In this document: positions 22,241 through 33,678 of the stretch, in pieces
Layout of the letters: every line of letters begins with the position of its first letter
How positions within the stretch are numbered: the stretch's first letter is position 1
From: Lepidodermella squamata
Lineage: Eukaryota; Gastrotricha
Length of the DNA: 64,000 nt
Assembly (NCBI GenBank): GCA_047495785.1
Contig: JBLDXI010000003.1
Location: forward strand, 1,054,001-1,118,000
Reading direction: 5' to 3'
Program-made: the position numbers and the translations under genes
The notes under the pieces: model-generated
What the model saw: only the letters and a program-made list of their open reading frames with translations
What the model was told of the DNA's origin: nothing
The model's database searches: none

Positions 22241-25082
22241 TATATGGCTAAATTAATTAATATTCAAAATTAAGCAGTTGTAAACAAATTCTTTAAGTCT
22301 TCTTCGACTTTTTGGTGTGGTACTTGATAATAAAGCGGCGCGGTTTTCGCGCATTATCTAATCAGTAACACAAGCAAATGATATAAAAGCGTCACGCAGT
22401 CTCTCGCTGTCTTCTCTCAACAACTGAGCGCGCTTACACTGAATAGCAATTTATAACTGGGACAATGTGATGATGGAAACATGTGGCGTGTTGTCGGGTC
22501 TGAAGAGTAAAAGAAACTTCACCGACATATAAACAAGCGTGCGCTTGCTTTCCTAGTGAGAGGTTAACTTGAGCGGCTTTGTTAGCCAGACTCTACGAGT
22601 GTGTTTACCGTAAAATTTGAGGGTTAACCCGGCCAAATTGACGTCATACTTGTACAACAATGTACATGAGGATATAATTACAGTTAGAAGCAATAAATAC
22701 TTTTTGGGTAATATAAAAGTTACTAAGGCGTGATGATTGCTCTAACTATAATTTTCGAATTACATTTGAGCATAATTTTCAGAGCGGACCTAGATAGCTG
22801 GATGCCAATCTCGCAGCAACCGATGTTAACCTAACAACATGAATATTACCCAAAAGTCGCAAGGTAAACGCTAGACACGTCTCCTCAAAGATTTAACAAG
22901 AAATTGACTATAATGTATCCGTAATCGGCAGTCGGTAATGACTAATTCGTTTCATCTAGTGAAATAATTGCCAAGTGGTAGAACTATTTTCTCTCTCAAC
23001 AAGATGCAATCAACTGATTCAACTAGAAAATATCGTTTCAGCTATCACGTAACAGACTCAGAGGCGAAGAGTGAAGATAACTGTGACAATTAGATCATCA
23101 AAGCAAAGAATGATTTGTTATTTGTTGATTTACCACATTTAACATCAAACAGAGATAGCCATTGAAGCAGCTATGACAGTCGACACCCATTACTATCATT
23201 TTTTAAATAGGAATGGTGAGTATCAATGCAGAGGGGAGTTCTCTGCCACAAAAAACAGGATCAATGAAATTCATTCGTGGCGAATGGGCCCTCTAATATT
23301 GAAAGGCGGTTGATTACTATCAATTGCTAGCTTACAAGAGGCTTCATGAACTAAATCACGACCAGCATAGGTTGTTCATGATTTACAAACCCTAGCAGAG
23401 AACACCGATATGGATTATCACGGATTATGGGATGACGATTATCATCAAAGACGAAGAACAACTAAGACAAATAAATAAATGGAGAATTTCCAAAATTAAT
23501 TACATTTCGGTTACTTTCAAGAGGCATCGCGTCAAGAGAAAACACGGAAGGGCGGAAACAGAATAGTCGAAAAGCAATCGACATTGGAGTTAGGTTACTG
23601 TGAATATCAGAATGCAAATTGCCATCCAAAATGATCATAACTACATTAAAAGACAGCCATGGGTCCTGGGTCCCAAGCCTGAAAGGCCAAAAAGATCAGC
23701 CCTTCTGAGAAATTAGGCCAGCAACAGAACTTGGTGGCGTGATATTGTTTGTGCTTCTTGCATCTTTTGTGGAAGCGATGAAACCCTGTAAGTATTCGGT
23801 GGAAATATGTTATTATCAGCATCATCATCATCATGTGAAAATACAACCAATGACGTATGTAGGAAAAGCATTGCAGGCAGTCTTTCACTCGGCGCGTGAT
23901 AAAGCCAAGAATACGCCTAGATAATCGTAAAGTTTAACCTAAACTTCAGGCTTTATCCGAAGTTTCTCAAATTGGGTCATAGGTCTTATTGCGAGTTAAC
24001 TGCGAGTCGAAAATTACTTAGGGAGTTTTAAGCGTGCTATTCTTGGTTTTGGAAGGCATGCAAACAACAAGTATGAGCCACCAGCGTCAATAACCAATAA
24101 CCGCGCACAGCCAAGATTTAAAACGTTTTAAATGCACAAAAAAGTGAGACGTTACGCTATCAGTCAGCAGCCCCACCGACAGCGAAAGACGACCAACTTC
24201 CTACTCCGGAAGCTGACCAACATCATCTTCATGTGATTTCTTAGATTGTGGCGTGGGTTCAATCGAATTTTAGCAGCAGGCCATTCAATCTCTCGCGTAA
24301 AAATGTCGGCGACCGACTTGATAGTAAGCTGCCAGATGAGGGGTCGCGAGTTGCGATCACATCCACCCAGGTTTCACGAGACGCCGCCGAACATCACAAG
24401 ATTTGCGCGCACAATCTGTAATTGTTTGTTTTTCAACTTTGTAAAATTTTAAAATTACATTAATCTTTATTTTGTAATAAAATAATAACGCACAATAATA
24501 ACAATTTAAATTTGAATTTAAAAAATGCCCGCGAAGTCTTTCATTTGCAGAAGCGAACGATGCCGCTGGTTTCGTCACCTGAACCTTTGATGCTTAGGTT
24601 GGTTTGCTGGAAGATGATAGAATTCTAGATTCTAGGTACATTGCCGATTGCTCGCCATTACATTGCTGATGATGTCTTGTTTTCCTCGGCCATTGCTTCA
24701 AGAAATTTTCGACGTACTTATTTATATTCTGTAGCGATTTCAATGATATTGATTTCATATCTTTTGATACAGGTAACATCCTCTTAGTCATCAGCAACAA
24801 TTCTATTGGTGCTACAGGAACTTGGATTTTACTCGAGTGTCACCTGCATTTGAATAGCTGTTAGGAATTAGTATTAGCATCAATTCGTCTCTTGCAGTGA
24901 AATAATCTGTGCTATTCTGTGCATTGTTTAACCAATCCCAGTCATTAGTTGCATTCAAATCTGTGCAACTTATATACAGCTTTGACATTTAATTTTTCAG
25001 AGGTTTATTTTTGTTATTACTATAAACCTAATCAAGACTGCAACCTTCACGTTTCGTCATCACCCCGCGGTCGCTCAAGCCT
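22241..25082. other. 2.8-kb region without a recognised gene
   Basis: This lies between the divergently transcribed regucalcin array (minus) and the CNEP1R1 run (plus), so it should contain both promoters. Short ORFs exist (for example 23739-23924 and 24246-24452) but have no recognisable content or splice structure. A (CAT)n run lies at about 23818-23834. No tRNA, repeat array or transposon signature was recognised. Confidence 0.5.
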
Positions 25083-25460
25083 ATGCCTAATTCGTCGGTC
25101 GAGACTCAAACCGAAGACTTGAAGGCATTTGAGCGACGTTTAATCGACATTCAGTCGCATTTCAATCGAGTTGCAGGTTATTGGCGCCTCATTTTCACGT
25201 TGGTGTGCTGTCTAACTGCGTTTGCCGCCTACTTTTTCGTCACCGACACTTCGATCACGGAATATGGGTTCTTTGCTACCCTCTTCTCTCATAAGGTTTT
25301 CCTCCTCCTGGTAACGTCGTTCATCGTTCTTCTGTCTAGCGGAGCGCATAAGAAAATGTTCGCCCCGCAAATAGTAGCGGCCAGATCACGCCAGGCTCTT
25401 ATTGACTTCAGCATGTCATGTGATGACGAGGGCCGACTGTTACTTCACCCTAGGATGTAG
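25083..25460 (+). CDS. CNEP1R1: Nuclear envelope phosphatase regulatory subunit 1 (CNEP1R1/TMEM188)
   Basis: Regulatory partner of the CTDNEP1 phosphatase, which activates lipin at the nuclear envelope/ER and so controls phospholipid synthesis. Single exon, 125 aa, the same length as the human protein. Matches include EDLKAFERRL near the N-terminus, two membrane segments (about residues 38-57 and 70-90), HKKMFAPQIVAARSR and the C-terminal MSCDDEGRLLLHPR. A poly-A signal (AATAAAG) lies at 25553. The next gene starts about 325 bp further on the same strand. Confidence 0.95.
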   Translation: MPNSSVETQTEDLKAFERRLIDIQSHFNRVAGYWRLIFTLVCCLTAFAAYFFVTDTSITEYGFFATLFSHKVFLLLVTSFIVLLSSGAHKKMFAPQIVAARSRQALIDFSMSCDDEGRLLLHPRM

Positions 25461-25681
25461 TGGGAACCGTTGTTAGTTGTTCCACCGTTTTAATCCCGGT
25501 TTAATCACTGTAATATCATTGCGTCTCAGCTGTTTTTCAAATTGAATGGATGAATAAAGCAAAACTTTTGTACAAATGCTAGTCAGTTGCTCGTCTTATT
25601 ATGACTAGAATTTCTTTCATGTGAAATGGCTGTTTTCAATAAGTAATTGACTGACAATGTTAATCTTTTTCTCGATTTTAG

Positions 25682-26892
25682 ATTTTGATACAAATCCTGG
25701 CGGCCAACGATCTTCCTTCAGATTTGCATCATACTTCTCGTGACGTGGAAGGTACTGACGGAGAAGACACTTTTGAAGTCGTTGAAATGCCGTCTCAAAA
25801 TGAGAAACATGAAGTTGTAAGCATGTCGGTGTTAGGAGTCGATCTCTCTCATCAATCTCAAACGATTCGATTTGCATTTCTCTGCGTAATTGTCTTCTTT
25901 TTCTTCCTGGGCTACGGCTATTTACAGGTAATTGCTTAGACTTATTGAATTTTTGATTAACTTTCGCGCTGTTTCAGGAGTTGTTCTTCAGTTATCCTGC
26001 TTTTCGACCTCATGGCTGGTACCTAACTTTGGTCATGTTCTTGTTTTACACCCTTTTCGGATTAGTCGATTGCATTTTATTCTCTGGCAATCCTTTGAAG
26101 AAAATGCACATTCCTTTGAGAAGTTACTGCATTTTCGCCTTACTTCAAGTCGCAACAATGGGTTTGAGCAATCAATCAGTCGGTTATTTGAACTACCCGA
26201 CCCAAGTCATGTTCAAATCTGCAAAGCTGCTCCCTGTTCTCGTTGGATCTGTAATAATTCAGCAGAAGAAGCCGCCAGTTGCTGAATGGATTGCGGCTGT
26301 TTTTATGTCAATCGGAATCGCGTTATTTCTGCTAGCAGATGTTCAATTAGCCCTGCCAATTTTTCACCCTATCGGTGTTTTGCTAATATGCTCGGCTCTA
26401 TGCGCTGACGCCATTATTGGAAATGTCCAAGAAAAAGCAATGAAGAAATATGCAGCGCCCCCGGCTGAAATTTTGCTATTCACCTATGGCATCGGAAGTA
26501 TTTTGCTGATTTTTGAGCAAATCGCCACTTTTTCGTTGTTTGATAGCCTTACATTTGCGAAGGAAAATTTCTTCGAAGCTCATTCTATCGCATTTGGACT
26601 CGCAACTTGCGGTTTCTTGGGTCAACTAGCTGTGCTAGGCCTTGTGAGATTTTTCGGCGCGTATATCGCCGCAACTGTTACCACAGCGAGGAAAGCTGTA
26701 ACTATTGGGTTGTCATTTTTGCTCTTCACAAAGCCGTTTTCCTTCCAATACGTTGTCGGCTTTCTCGTGTTTTCTTTCGGAGCTTACATCCAAACGAATG
26801 CTAAATCGATTTCTGAACAAATTATGAGATATATTGCGGTCTTGTTGAGGCCTAAACGATCTTACGATAAGGGAGAAATTTCCGCTGTCTGA
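25682..26892 (+). CDS. SLC35B3: Adenosine 3'-phospho 5'-phosphosulfate transporter 2 (SLC35B3)
   Basis: Golgi PAPS transporter supplying sulfotransferases. Exons 25682-25927 and 25978-26892. About ten membrane segments. Very close to the family: YLQELFFSYPAFRPHGWYLT, TMGLSNQSVGYLNYPTQVMF, LCADAIIGNVQEKAMK, TVTTARKAVTIGLSFLLF and KPFSFQYV. The first ATG in frame is 25787, giving 351 aa, which fits the family since only a variable tail precedes VLGVDLS. The open frame reaches back to a TTTTAG acceptor at 25681, 220 bp after the CNEP1R1 stop and about 125 bp after its poly-A signal. This is either a trans-splice site or the end of an unseen intron with an upstream start. Confidence 0.94.
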
Positions 26893-27034
26893 TATTATTG
26901 AATTATTTTATTTATTGGTTTCGGTTTTTCTGGAACTGGAAAAATTGATGACGTGAAATAAATTATTTACTGCCTAGTTTTTCTTAAACAATTTATCCTG
27001 TGGTATTTTGGTTGGAAGCTGGCACAAATCGATA

Positions 27035-27554
27035 ATGGGTAAGATAATTTTACTAAGCTAAATAACTAAATTTTGAAATAAATTGTGAAAATACGCTTAT
27101 TTAATCTGCCAATTTCACGAAAAATTATTTGAAAATAGTTGCAGAACAATTTTTGCTGAGGGAATATTTTTTACATTTATTTATAAATTTGATTTTTTCA
27201 GATGGTGACAAGCAGAGAATTTTGGAGGAATTGGAGCAGCAGAAGCGTTCGATGCTCCAAGGCATGGATTCGCTGCCCATTGCATCTAAACCTCGGCCGA
27301 CAATAGGCATGCCGAATATGCCAATGTCGGTGCCTCCATCGAATCAACCACCTGTTGCGCCTCGAATTTCGTCATCAGGCCGGGCAGTTATGATTCAACC
27401 GTTCGACTTGCAGCCTAATATGAAACCGTCTGATAAAGCTCAATTGCAGCAGGTTCTTCAAGGCTCGCCAGCGTATTTCATCGCGACAGATTCAACGGCC
27501 GGGAACAATTGCCTGCCTGTTGCGCCGCGTTTCAATGTCAAGACTGATCTTTAA
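27035..27554 (+). CDS. INIP: SOSS complex subunit C (INIP)
   Basis: Small subunit of the SOSS single-strand DNA sensor (INTS3, SSB/NABP and INIP) in double-strand break repair. The first coding exon is only ATGG (27035-27038) followed by GTAAGA. Exon 2 (27202-27554) starts after TTTTTTCAG and gives MDGDKQRILEELEQQKRS. 118 aa, near the human 104. The C-terminal block SPAYFIATDSTAGNNCLPVA matches human YFITQDSAFGNLILPVLPR. The middle is Pro/Met-rich. It sits 140 bp behind the SLC35B3 stop and 640 bp before SPO11, another DNA-break gene. Confidence 0.88.
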
Positions 27555-28190
27555 TTGAAAAATGTATAGTATTATTTGGATCAATTAATTGATTTATTGT
27601 GATTGCTCATCTTTGCGGACAACTATCGATAACAATCGTCATTGACATGGCGATTTTCGTGATATATGAATTATGTTTCTCGTTGTTTTACACGCGCAAT
27701 GAATGACTTGTTTTTCTATGAGAGGAAATTTGAAAATAAAACGAGGTAATATAAGTCTGAAAATAAAATAACACAATTGAATTTTTTGTTTCTTGTTTTA
27801 GAAGCTTTAGCATGGAATTTCGGAGACTTTAAGCAGCAAGTCATCAGAATGCATTGCAGCCAGAAAATAAATTCTCATTTTAATTTCAAAATCAAGCAGG
27901 AAAGGAAATTTGAAGAACGAATTTGATAAATTCGAAAAAATTCGAAGTATCTTTGCGAAGCCAATTATGGTGCGGAAAAGCTTTTCGGAAATTTGAGGCA
28001 TTAGAGATTACAGTTCCTTATCTCTCTGTGATGTCCCACAAATAACGCGTTATTTGGGTTTTTGAGTCCTACAAAGGATCCAAATTTCCAATATTTTATG
28101 ACTTCTTGAATTATTGTTAAGAATTTAGCGATTGCAGTCGGTAATGTTATTATTTTTCTAATTTGATAGGGTGGGTTGAAAATAGTAGAT
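27555..28190. other. Spacer between INIP and SPO11
   Basis: AT-rich, about 640 bp, same-strand genes on both sides. An AATAAA-like site follows INIP near 27735. No other feature was recognised. Confidence 0.4.
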
Positions 28191-29503
28191 ATGGCAGCTC
28201 CCGGTTCCGCACAAGATCGGCGGCAACTTATGGCAGCCATAGAGGCGATAGTCATGCAAATAATTCACGAAATCTCCAGAAAAGAACGACCTGTTTTATC
28301 GATTCGAAGCATTGAAAGAAACGACCCGCGCCAGGAACACGTTGAAAAAATCCAGATGTGCCATTTAAAATCTCGCAGAAAATTTGGTACAATTTTTCAC
28401 AATTATTTTCCCAAATATTTCTGAAATTTAAAATTTCCAGCTGTGGTCTTGAAATTACTGGATGAAATTCACGGTTTATTGGAGACGAATACCATTGCAA
28501 CAAAGCGTGACTTGTTTTATCGAGACGTGAATTTCTATGAGACTCAGGAGACTGTAGATCGAAATCTCGACACAATAACCAGACTGCTGGAAGTTCCACG
28601 GTGGCGCCTTAACGTTACAGCTACTGCGAAAGGCCTCATTGTTGGCGATCTGACGTTTCTGGAGGGTGAAAATGGAACTTTTGTCGATTGCTCGGCATCG
28701 GGTCGAACTGGAGTGGCTATTCCGAGTCGCGTTCACGAACTTCGAGACCTTCGAACTCGAGCTAATTTCGTTCTACTTGTCGAAAAGGTCAGCAAACTAA
28801 TTTTCGAAAATTTCACGAATTTTTTAATTTAATCAAATTATTAATTTTTTATTCAAAATTTAAAATTAAAATTTCGGATGTCATCATTTTGTTTATTTTT
28901 TATTATCAGGATGCGATTTTTCAAAGGCTGATTGATGAGAATTTTGTGGAGAAATTTGACCGGAAAGGTCTTCTGGTGACCGGTAAAGGGTATGCCGATT
29001 ATGGGACTCGGCAGTTGCTGCGACGGCTTCGCTACGACCTTGATCTACCCATTTTTGCGCTCATGGATGCGGATCCTCATGGCCTGGATATCTACGTTAC
29101 ATACAGATTCGGAACTTCGGTAATTTTTCAAATTTTCACTTCAATTCTAGTGAATTTTTCCCCAATTGTTTAGTCGACTTTGTTCAACGAGCAGCTGATA
29201 GTTCCTGATTTGAAGCTGATCGGCGTTCTACCCCACGAAGTTTCATCGCTTCCCGTCGCAGCTGATCAGTTGATCCCGTTGACAGCAACAGAGCGTAACC
29301 TCTTAGCGAATCTAAGCCAAAGAGTTGGAAACGACCCGCAGTTGCTGCGCCAAATCGAATTTTTGCAACAGGGCGGTGTGAAGATGGAAATTCAAGGGCT
29401 GTACACGCTGGGCGACCGGTATCTGATTGACAAGTATCTGGCTAATAAAATTGTCCAAAGCTTGCAAGATCACAAGATTAACAAAAACAGACGACTTGTG
29501 TGA
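28191..29503 (+). CDS. SPO11: Meiotic recombination protein SPO11
   Basis: Topoisomerase VI-A-like transesterase that makes meiotic double-strand breaks in the nucleus. Exons 28191-28386, 28441-28787, 28910-29119 and 29174-29503, all phases consistent, give 360 aa (human 396). The catalytic motif TKRDLFYRDVNFY retains the second Tyr of the family's RD(I/L)YY; the first is Phe. The following block reads NLDTITRLLEVPRWRLNV and TAKGLIVGDLTF. The Toprim metal site is intact: KDAIFQRLIDENF, VTGKGYADYGTR and DADPHGLDI. All catalytic residues are present, so the gene looks functional. Nothing points to a somatic SPO11 paralogue. Confidence 0.95.
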
Positions 29504-30579
29504 TTTTTTAAGACAAAATGTTGATTTTTCATTGATTTTGTTACGATTCGATACTATTTACTCGAAATAAATAATCTGGCAACTATGAAACGTACTTAAC
29601 ATGAGGATGATGGTGAGGATATAGGATTTCAAGATAGGATTCGTCCTAAGATCCTTGACCCAGGAAGCGCTTGAATTCGAGCGGTCATTCGTGCAGGAAA
29701 AGTGTTTCTGCATTCTGTGAGCCATCCAAGATTCCTTATATGTTGCCGCCCTAACTCGAGCGCAGGATCGACTTTCTTCAGCTCTAATACTCTCTGGTTA
29801 GACGTCATCAGCAGGTCAGATCAACTATCTTGAAGATTGCCCATACCTCGAAATAATCTTTCTAATCGTTTTCTAGTAGAATAGCTTGTGTATTTCTTAG
29901 TAACCATCACTTTTAAGTTGGTCAACGCGGTTTTTCATTTTTGGTGGCTTGGCATGCATTTTTCGGGTTTTTTCGGGTTTTTTCGGGTTTTTCGGCTAAA
30001 GTAAGGGAATTTGCGAAGAGACTACTGTATATACATCAGTTAGACGATAAAGCAGGAAAAAGCTGGTGTTGCCGCCCTATCTCGAGCATATCGGTCGGCT
30101 TTCTGATGCCATACTTCGACGTTTCAACCCGTTGTAGTCGCATTCCTTCGTGAGCCGTCATATGAGGTCCATGCATGAATTTTAGGCATTGTTTAAATAT
30201 GCATATAGCTTTAATCGTGTTGAAACACACTCCGTTAGGCGCATTCAGGTTTCAGCCGCTGCTACTCGTTTCCAGCGGCCGCGTTAGGGCAGAAGTTTGA
30301 AATCTCATGTTTTTGCTATGGATGCTTATTCTTCGATTTCTCCGGGACGCGTTATATTATTGTGATTCATTGCGTCGTACATCAATCGAATAGTTTTACC
30401 ACTAGAAAGATATACAAGAACGTAAAATCTATGCGAGCAGTCTTTTAGTACTACTAGTGTTTTAGGATTTATTACATATTGAAACAAATAATTCCAACTT
30501 GCAGGTTGCTAAATAGTACAGTCTTAAGATGTAGCATACTAATGTTGCTTGCCGCAAAAATTCAACAGCAATGCTCATT
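29504..30579. other. Spacer between convergent SPO11 and ankyrin genes
   Basis: About 1.1 kb. A short tandem repeat of TTTTTTCGGG units occurs at about 29966-29997. The SPO11 poly-A signal AATAAA is at about 29567. No gene recognised. Confidence 0.5.
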
Positions 30580-31485
30580 TCAACAGCAGTCCCTAAGTAT
30601 GTTGACAACATCCCTGTAACCGTACTGTGCAGCATACCCTATTGGAATAGTCGCATTCTCATCATAGACCCAATTTTGTGCATGCGCTTCCACATAAAGC
30701 AACTTCGCCATTTCGAAATTGCCGTTTCTTGCAGCTGCATGCAAAGCCGTCTCCTTCCTTTTATTAATCGCATTTTTATCGACACCAGACTTCAGCAGGA
30801 TCCTCGCTATATCAACGTAATTGCCCCTGGCCGCCAGAATCAAAGCAGTATTTCCGTTGGCATCTCGAGCAGTGGCATTGGCTCCCATATCAATCAGAAG
30901 ACGAACAACGTCTGTGAAACCACGTTCGGCTGCGCTAAGCAACGCCGTAGATCCTAGCGCATTCCTCGCATTCAAATTCGCACCCCGTTGCAACAGAAGC
31001 CTGACACTTATGATATTTCCGTTGCCCGCAGCGAGAATGAGCGCTGTTGAATTATCTGAGCTCAAGTCTTCTAAACTGGCATTGCAGGCAAGCAATCGCC
31101 TCACACAATGCCGTTGACCGTTGTGGGCAGCCCACATCAGGGCGGTCCAGTTGTTGCTGAAATACCGGCTGTTCGGGTCGGCGCAGTCATTTAGCTGCTG
31201 TATCACAACGGATTCGTCGCCAACTCTTGCAGCTTCGATCAATTGTGACGAAAACCGCTTGACCGTCTTATTGCATCGGCAGGAAAGCGGCTCCTGCAAG
31301 CCTTCAGAAATCTGATGCGGGGAAATCAACAATATTTATCTTCACCATATTAATCAACTCACCCAATCCATTGCCGCATCGTTAGTATTGTTTGACAGGC
31401 CTGAATTTCCCTGATCTGAATTCAGATAATCTGCTGCTGAGATGCTAAAACCGCAAGCTAGCAAAATACACAGTTTGAAGAACAT
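30580..31485 (-). CDS. Secreted ankyrin-repeat protein
   Basis: Exons 31363-31485 and 30580-31311 (phase 0, intron 51 bp) give 284 aa. The N-terminus MFFKLCILLACGFSISAA is a clear signal peptide with likely cleavage after about residue 17. A short linker follows with Asn-rich sequence and a CRCN motif, then at least six ankyrin repeats from about residue 85 to the C-terminus. Examples are NWTALMWAAHNGQRH, STALILAAGNGN and GSTALLSAAERGFTDVV. The protein ends ...NILRDCC. Ankyrin repeats are normally intracellular, so a signal peptide with no membrane segment predicts an unusual extracellular ankyrin protein. Function unknown. A TATTTAA sequence lies about 55 bp upstream of the start. The alternative is that the start lies inside exon 2 (Met at 31332) and exon 1 is spurious. 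Confidence 0.8.
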
Positions 31486-32078
31486 TCTGGACGGCTAAGC
31501 CTTTTTAAGATGCAGAACTTGAACGAATTCCCTGATGTTTAAATACAGGTTGATGGAATTTAAATATGCGAAAAGTATTTTGACGTGAAGGCTCTGTGTT
31601 TATTGAAACTCCGCATAATTACATTATTTTCGTGATTCAATTTGACGCCGCTGTTAATTAGTAAAAAATTCTTTAGTCTTCAAGAAAAACTCGTCAGTTA
31701 TGTAAAAGGTTGCAGCAAAAATGTTCAGCTTTATGTGTTACGGAGAACGCTCGGGAATTTCAGCTAGCTGAAAAAAATGTGAGCAGCTCCTACGATTCCA
31801 AGAATGGGTCGAATGGGCGCCTGCCCCAATATTCAACATTTTCGGAAAATTGAGTTAGGACTATTTTTATTCATCAATATTTGACAAGCACTGGGCCCAA
31901 ATTGTTTTTGTCTGAAGCACGTTAAAGCTGATAAAGTTGATTATGTGGTTAAGCTTGAAAATGTTTTCCACTTCCCAGAATACGAATGAGTCGAATTCAA
32001 AATATGCAGAGGTTTAATACGAGTTAGGAAGCGGCCATATCGATTCATCGGGAAATCATCCTAAGCGCCTCAAAAGCG
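31486..32078. other. Spacer between two minus-strand genes
   Basis: About 590 bp including the promoter of the ankyrin gene and the 3' flank of the acetyltransferase gene. Nothing else recognised. Confidence 0.4.
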
Positions 32079-33236
32079 TCAAATTTCTTTGCCGTCAATA
32101 AACCAATATTCTTGACTAAGAGCGAATTTCTCCATTTCAGCAGCATGTTCGACGTCTTTGTGGAGGCTCTTCGCCAACACGGTGAGGCCAACGCCGCGGA
32201 ACAATGTTGGGGATAACAGTGACGATTTCTCAACCACAGAATCAAAAAAGCTCTTCGGCGCTCCAGAAATAACAGGGTCAGAATAGAAAAACAACACCTC
32301 GGCTTTGCCGTGAAGGTCATTGACTACTGCAGCTATGAGAGCATCAAAAAGAGCTGAAACGTCCGTAATATCAGCTTCAGACGAAGATTTAGTCTCGAAT
32401 ATCACGGGTAAAACATTTCGAGTCCTCATTGGTTGGCCGTATGATACTGGTTTTTCGAAAATTCTCGGCAGAATGTAGTTCAAAGCTGTGAACAACATTT
32501 CTGTGGCTTTGTAGACCATAGGTACGGAGACAACTGTCAAAGTTGTTGGGGCATTGGCTATCACAACTTGGAGAGATAATCCATTCTTCGAGACCCCATA
32601 GATCGTACTATCAAACTGGTAATCGTCACTTGGAAACAAGAAGCTGGTGGAGAAACGTGATTTGATGAAATTATTCGCTTCAGGCGGTTCCATTCGAGTA
32701 ATTTTGTAACCGTCACGCTCCAGTTCCTCGTCACTTGGTACCAACGCCTTGAGGTGGCCGATATTCAAAGCAGGAGATTTCATCGTCGCAATGTGCTTGA
32801 AGCTGAATTTGTTGATCCAAAGCCGCTGAGCAGGCACGTTGTCACTTGTTGTGACCAGATAGGCAAATGTAACCCCTTGATCTTGCAGTATCGACTCGAC
32901 TTTGTATTGCAGTTGCATGGCTACTTTTGCGCGACGGTACTCAGGTAGAACGCGCATGGTGTGTATGTAAGCCACTTTCTCCAGCTGGTTCTGTCGCCAG
33001 AAAGACGCCTCCTTCACACTAGTACTCACTGCACCAACGACCGCGCCATTTTTCTCAGTGTCTTCCACAAGTAGTACTGTTGTGTTTGGGAATTTTTCGT
33101 GTCGTGGAGGGTGAGTGGGGTAGCAAAATTGCACGCCTGTTCCTTGTGCACAGTCGCGTTCAAGGCGGGCAAGTGCCTCCAAATCAGTGGCATTTTGCTT
33201 TCCCAGAAGCCGAATGATAAATCTTGTTGAGGACAT
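32079..33236 (-). CDS. GNAT-fold N-acetyltransferase, HLS1-like
   Basis: Single exon, 385 aa, among intron-bearing neighbours. The N-terminal half has GNAT features: LARLERDCAQG, a central strand TTVLLVEDTEKNGAVVGAVS, then YIHTMRVLPEYRRAKVAMQL (acetyl-CoA loop) and TFAYLVTTSDNVPAQRLW. The LERxCExG start, the size and the C-terminal extension of about 200 aa recall plant HOOKLESS1-type acetyltransferases. Animal GLYAT-like enzymes are the other option. The acetyl-CoA loop, usually RRxGxG/A, reads RRAKVA, so cofactor binding may be altered. Acceptor substrate unknown. No signal peptide or membrane segment was seen. Assignment to GNAT is fairly safe; the HLS1 link is a remembered resemblance. 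Confidence 0.7.
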   Translation of the reverse strand: MSSTRFIIRLLGKQNATDLEALARLERDCAQGTGVQFCYPTHPPRHEKFPNTTVLLVEDTEKNGAVVGAVSTSVKEASFWRQNQLEKVAYIHTMRVLPEYRRAKVAMQLQYKVESILQDQGVTFAYLVTTSDNVPAQRLWINKFSFKHIATMKSPALNIGHLKALVPSDEELERDGYKITRMEPPEANNFIKSRFSTSFLFPSDDYQFDSTIYGVSKNGLSLQVVIANAPTTLTVVSVPMVYKATEMLFTALNYILPRIFEKPVSYGQPMRTRNVLPVIFETKSSSEADITDVSALFDALIAAVVNDLHGKAEVLFFYSDPVISGAPKSFFDSVVEKSSLLSPTLFRGVGLTVLAKSLHKDVEHAAEMEKFALSQEYWFIDGKEI

Positions 33237-33678
33237 GTCATGTGGTTTTCCGGTTTGATAATCTTTAGAGTGGAGGGTGTAAAGCTCACTGCTGCATTCT
33301 CTCGCCCTTTTTATCTACCCACTATTTGATAAGCGAACTTTCGCAGCTTGCTTTAGCTTATTCATTAAAGAGCAGCGTTCTGTGGTTTAGTTCATCGCAC
33401 GCTGAATCAACAAGGCTAAGTTTGGAGTAGACCCGTCTTGATGGGTTTGCAAAGGACAATGCAGTCGTTGTTAGTTTGTTATTGGCAATTTTATTAATTT
33501 GAACCGATCTAACTTGCTTGACGGTTCGCTAATGAGCTTTTACTAATGATGGTGACAGTTACGCCTTCAAAATTCCAATGTGGGGTATAAAACAGCAAGC
33601 GACTACAGTTGAAATTCATCCGCAATCAATTCTACCATTGTAATAAGCTCTTTTCCAATTGAATCCTCTACCATCAAA
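33237..33678. other. Divergent promoter region
   Basis: This lies between the minus-strand acetyltransferase gene and the plus-strand secreted protein gene, so it should carry both promoters. The only clear element is the TATAAAA at 33586. Confidence 0.5.
33586..33592 (+). promoter_or_regulatory. TATA box of secreted basic protein gene
   Basis: TATAAAA about 87 bp upstream of the start codon, consistent with a core promoter for a highly expressed secreted product. The spacing implies a 5' UTR of about 60 nt. Confidence 0.6.

Noticed and set aside
23646-24452. Short ORFs on both strands, one with a His run
   Set aside because: The His run comes from a (CAT)n microsatellite. The frames are short, without splice context or recognisable content.
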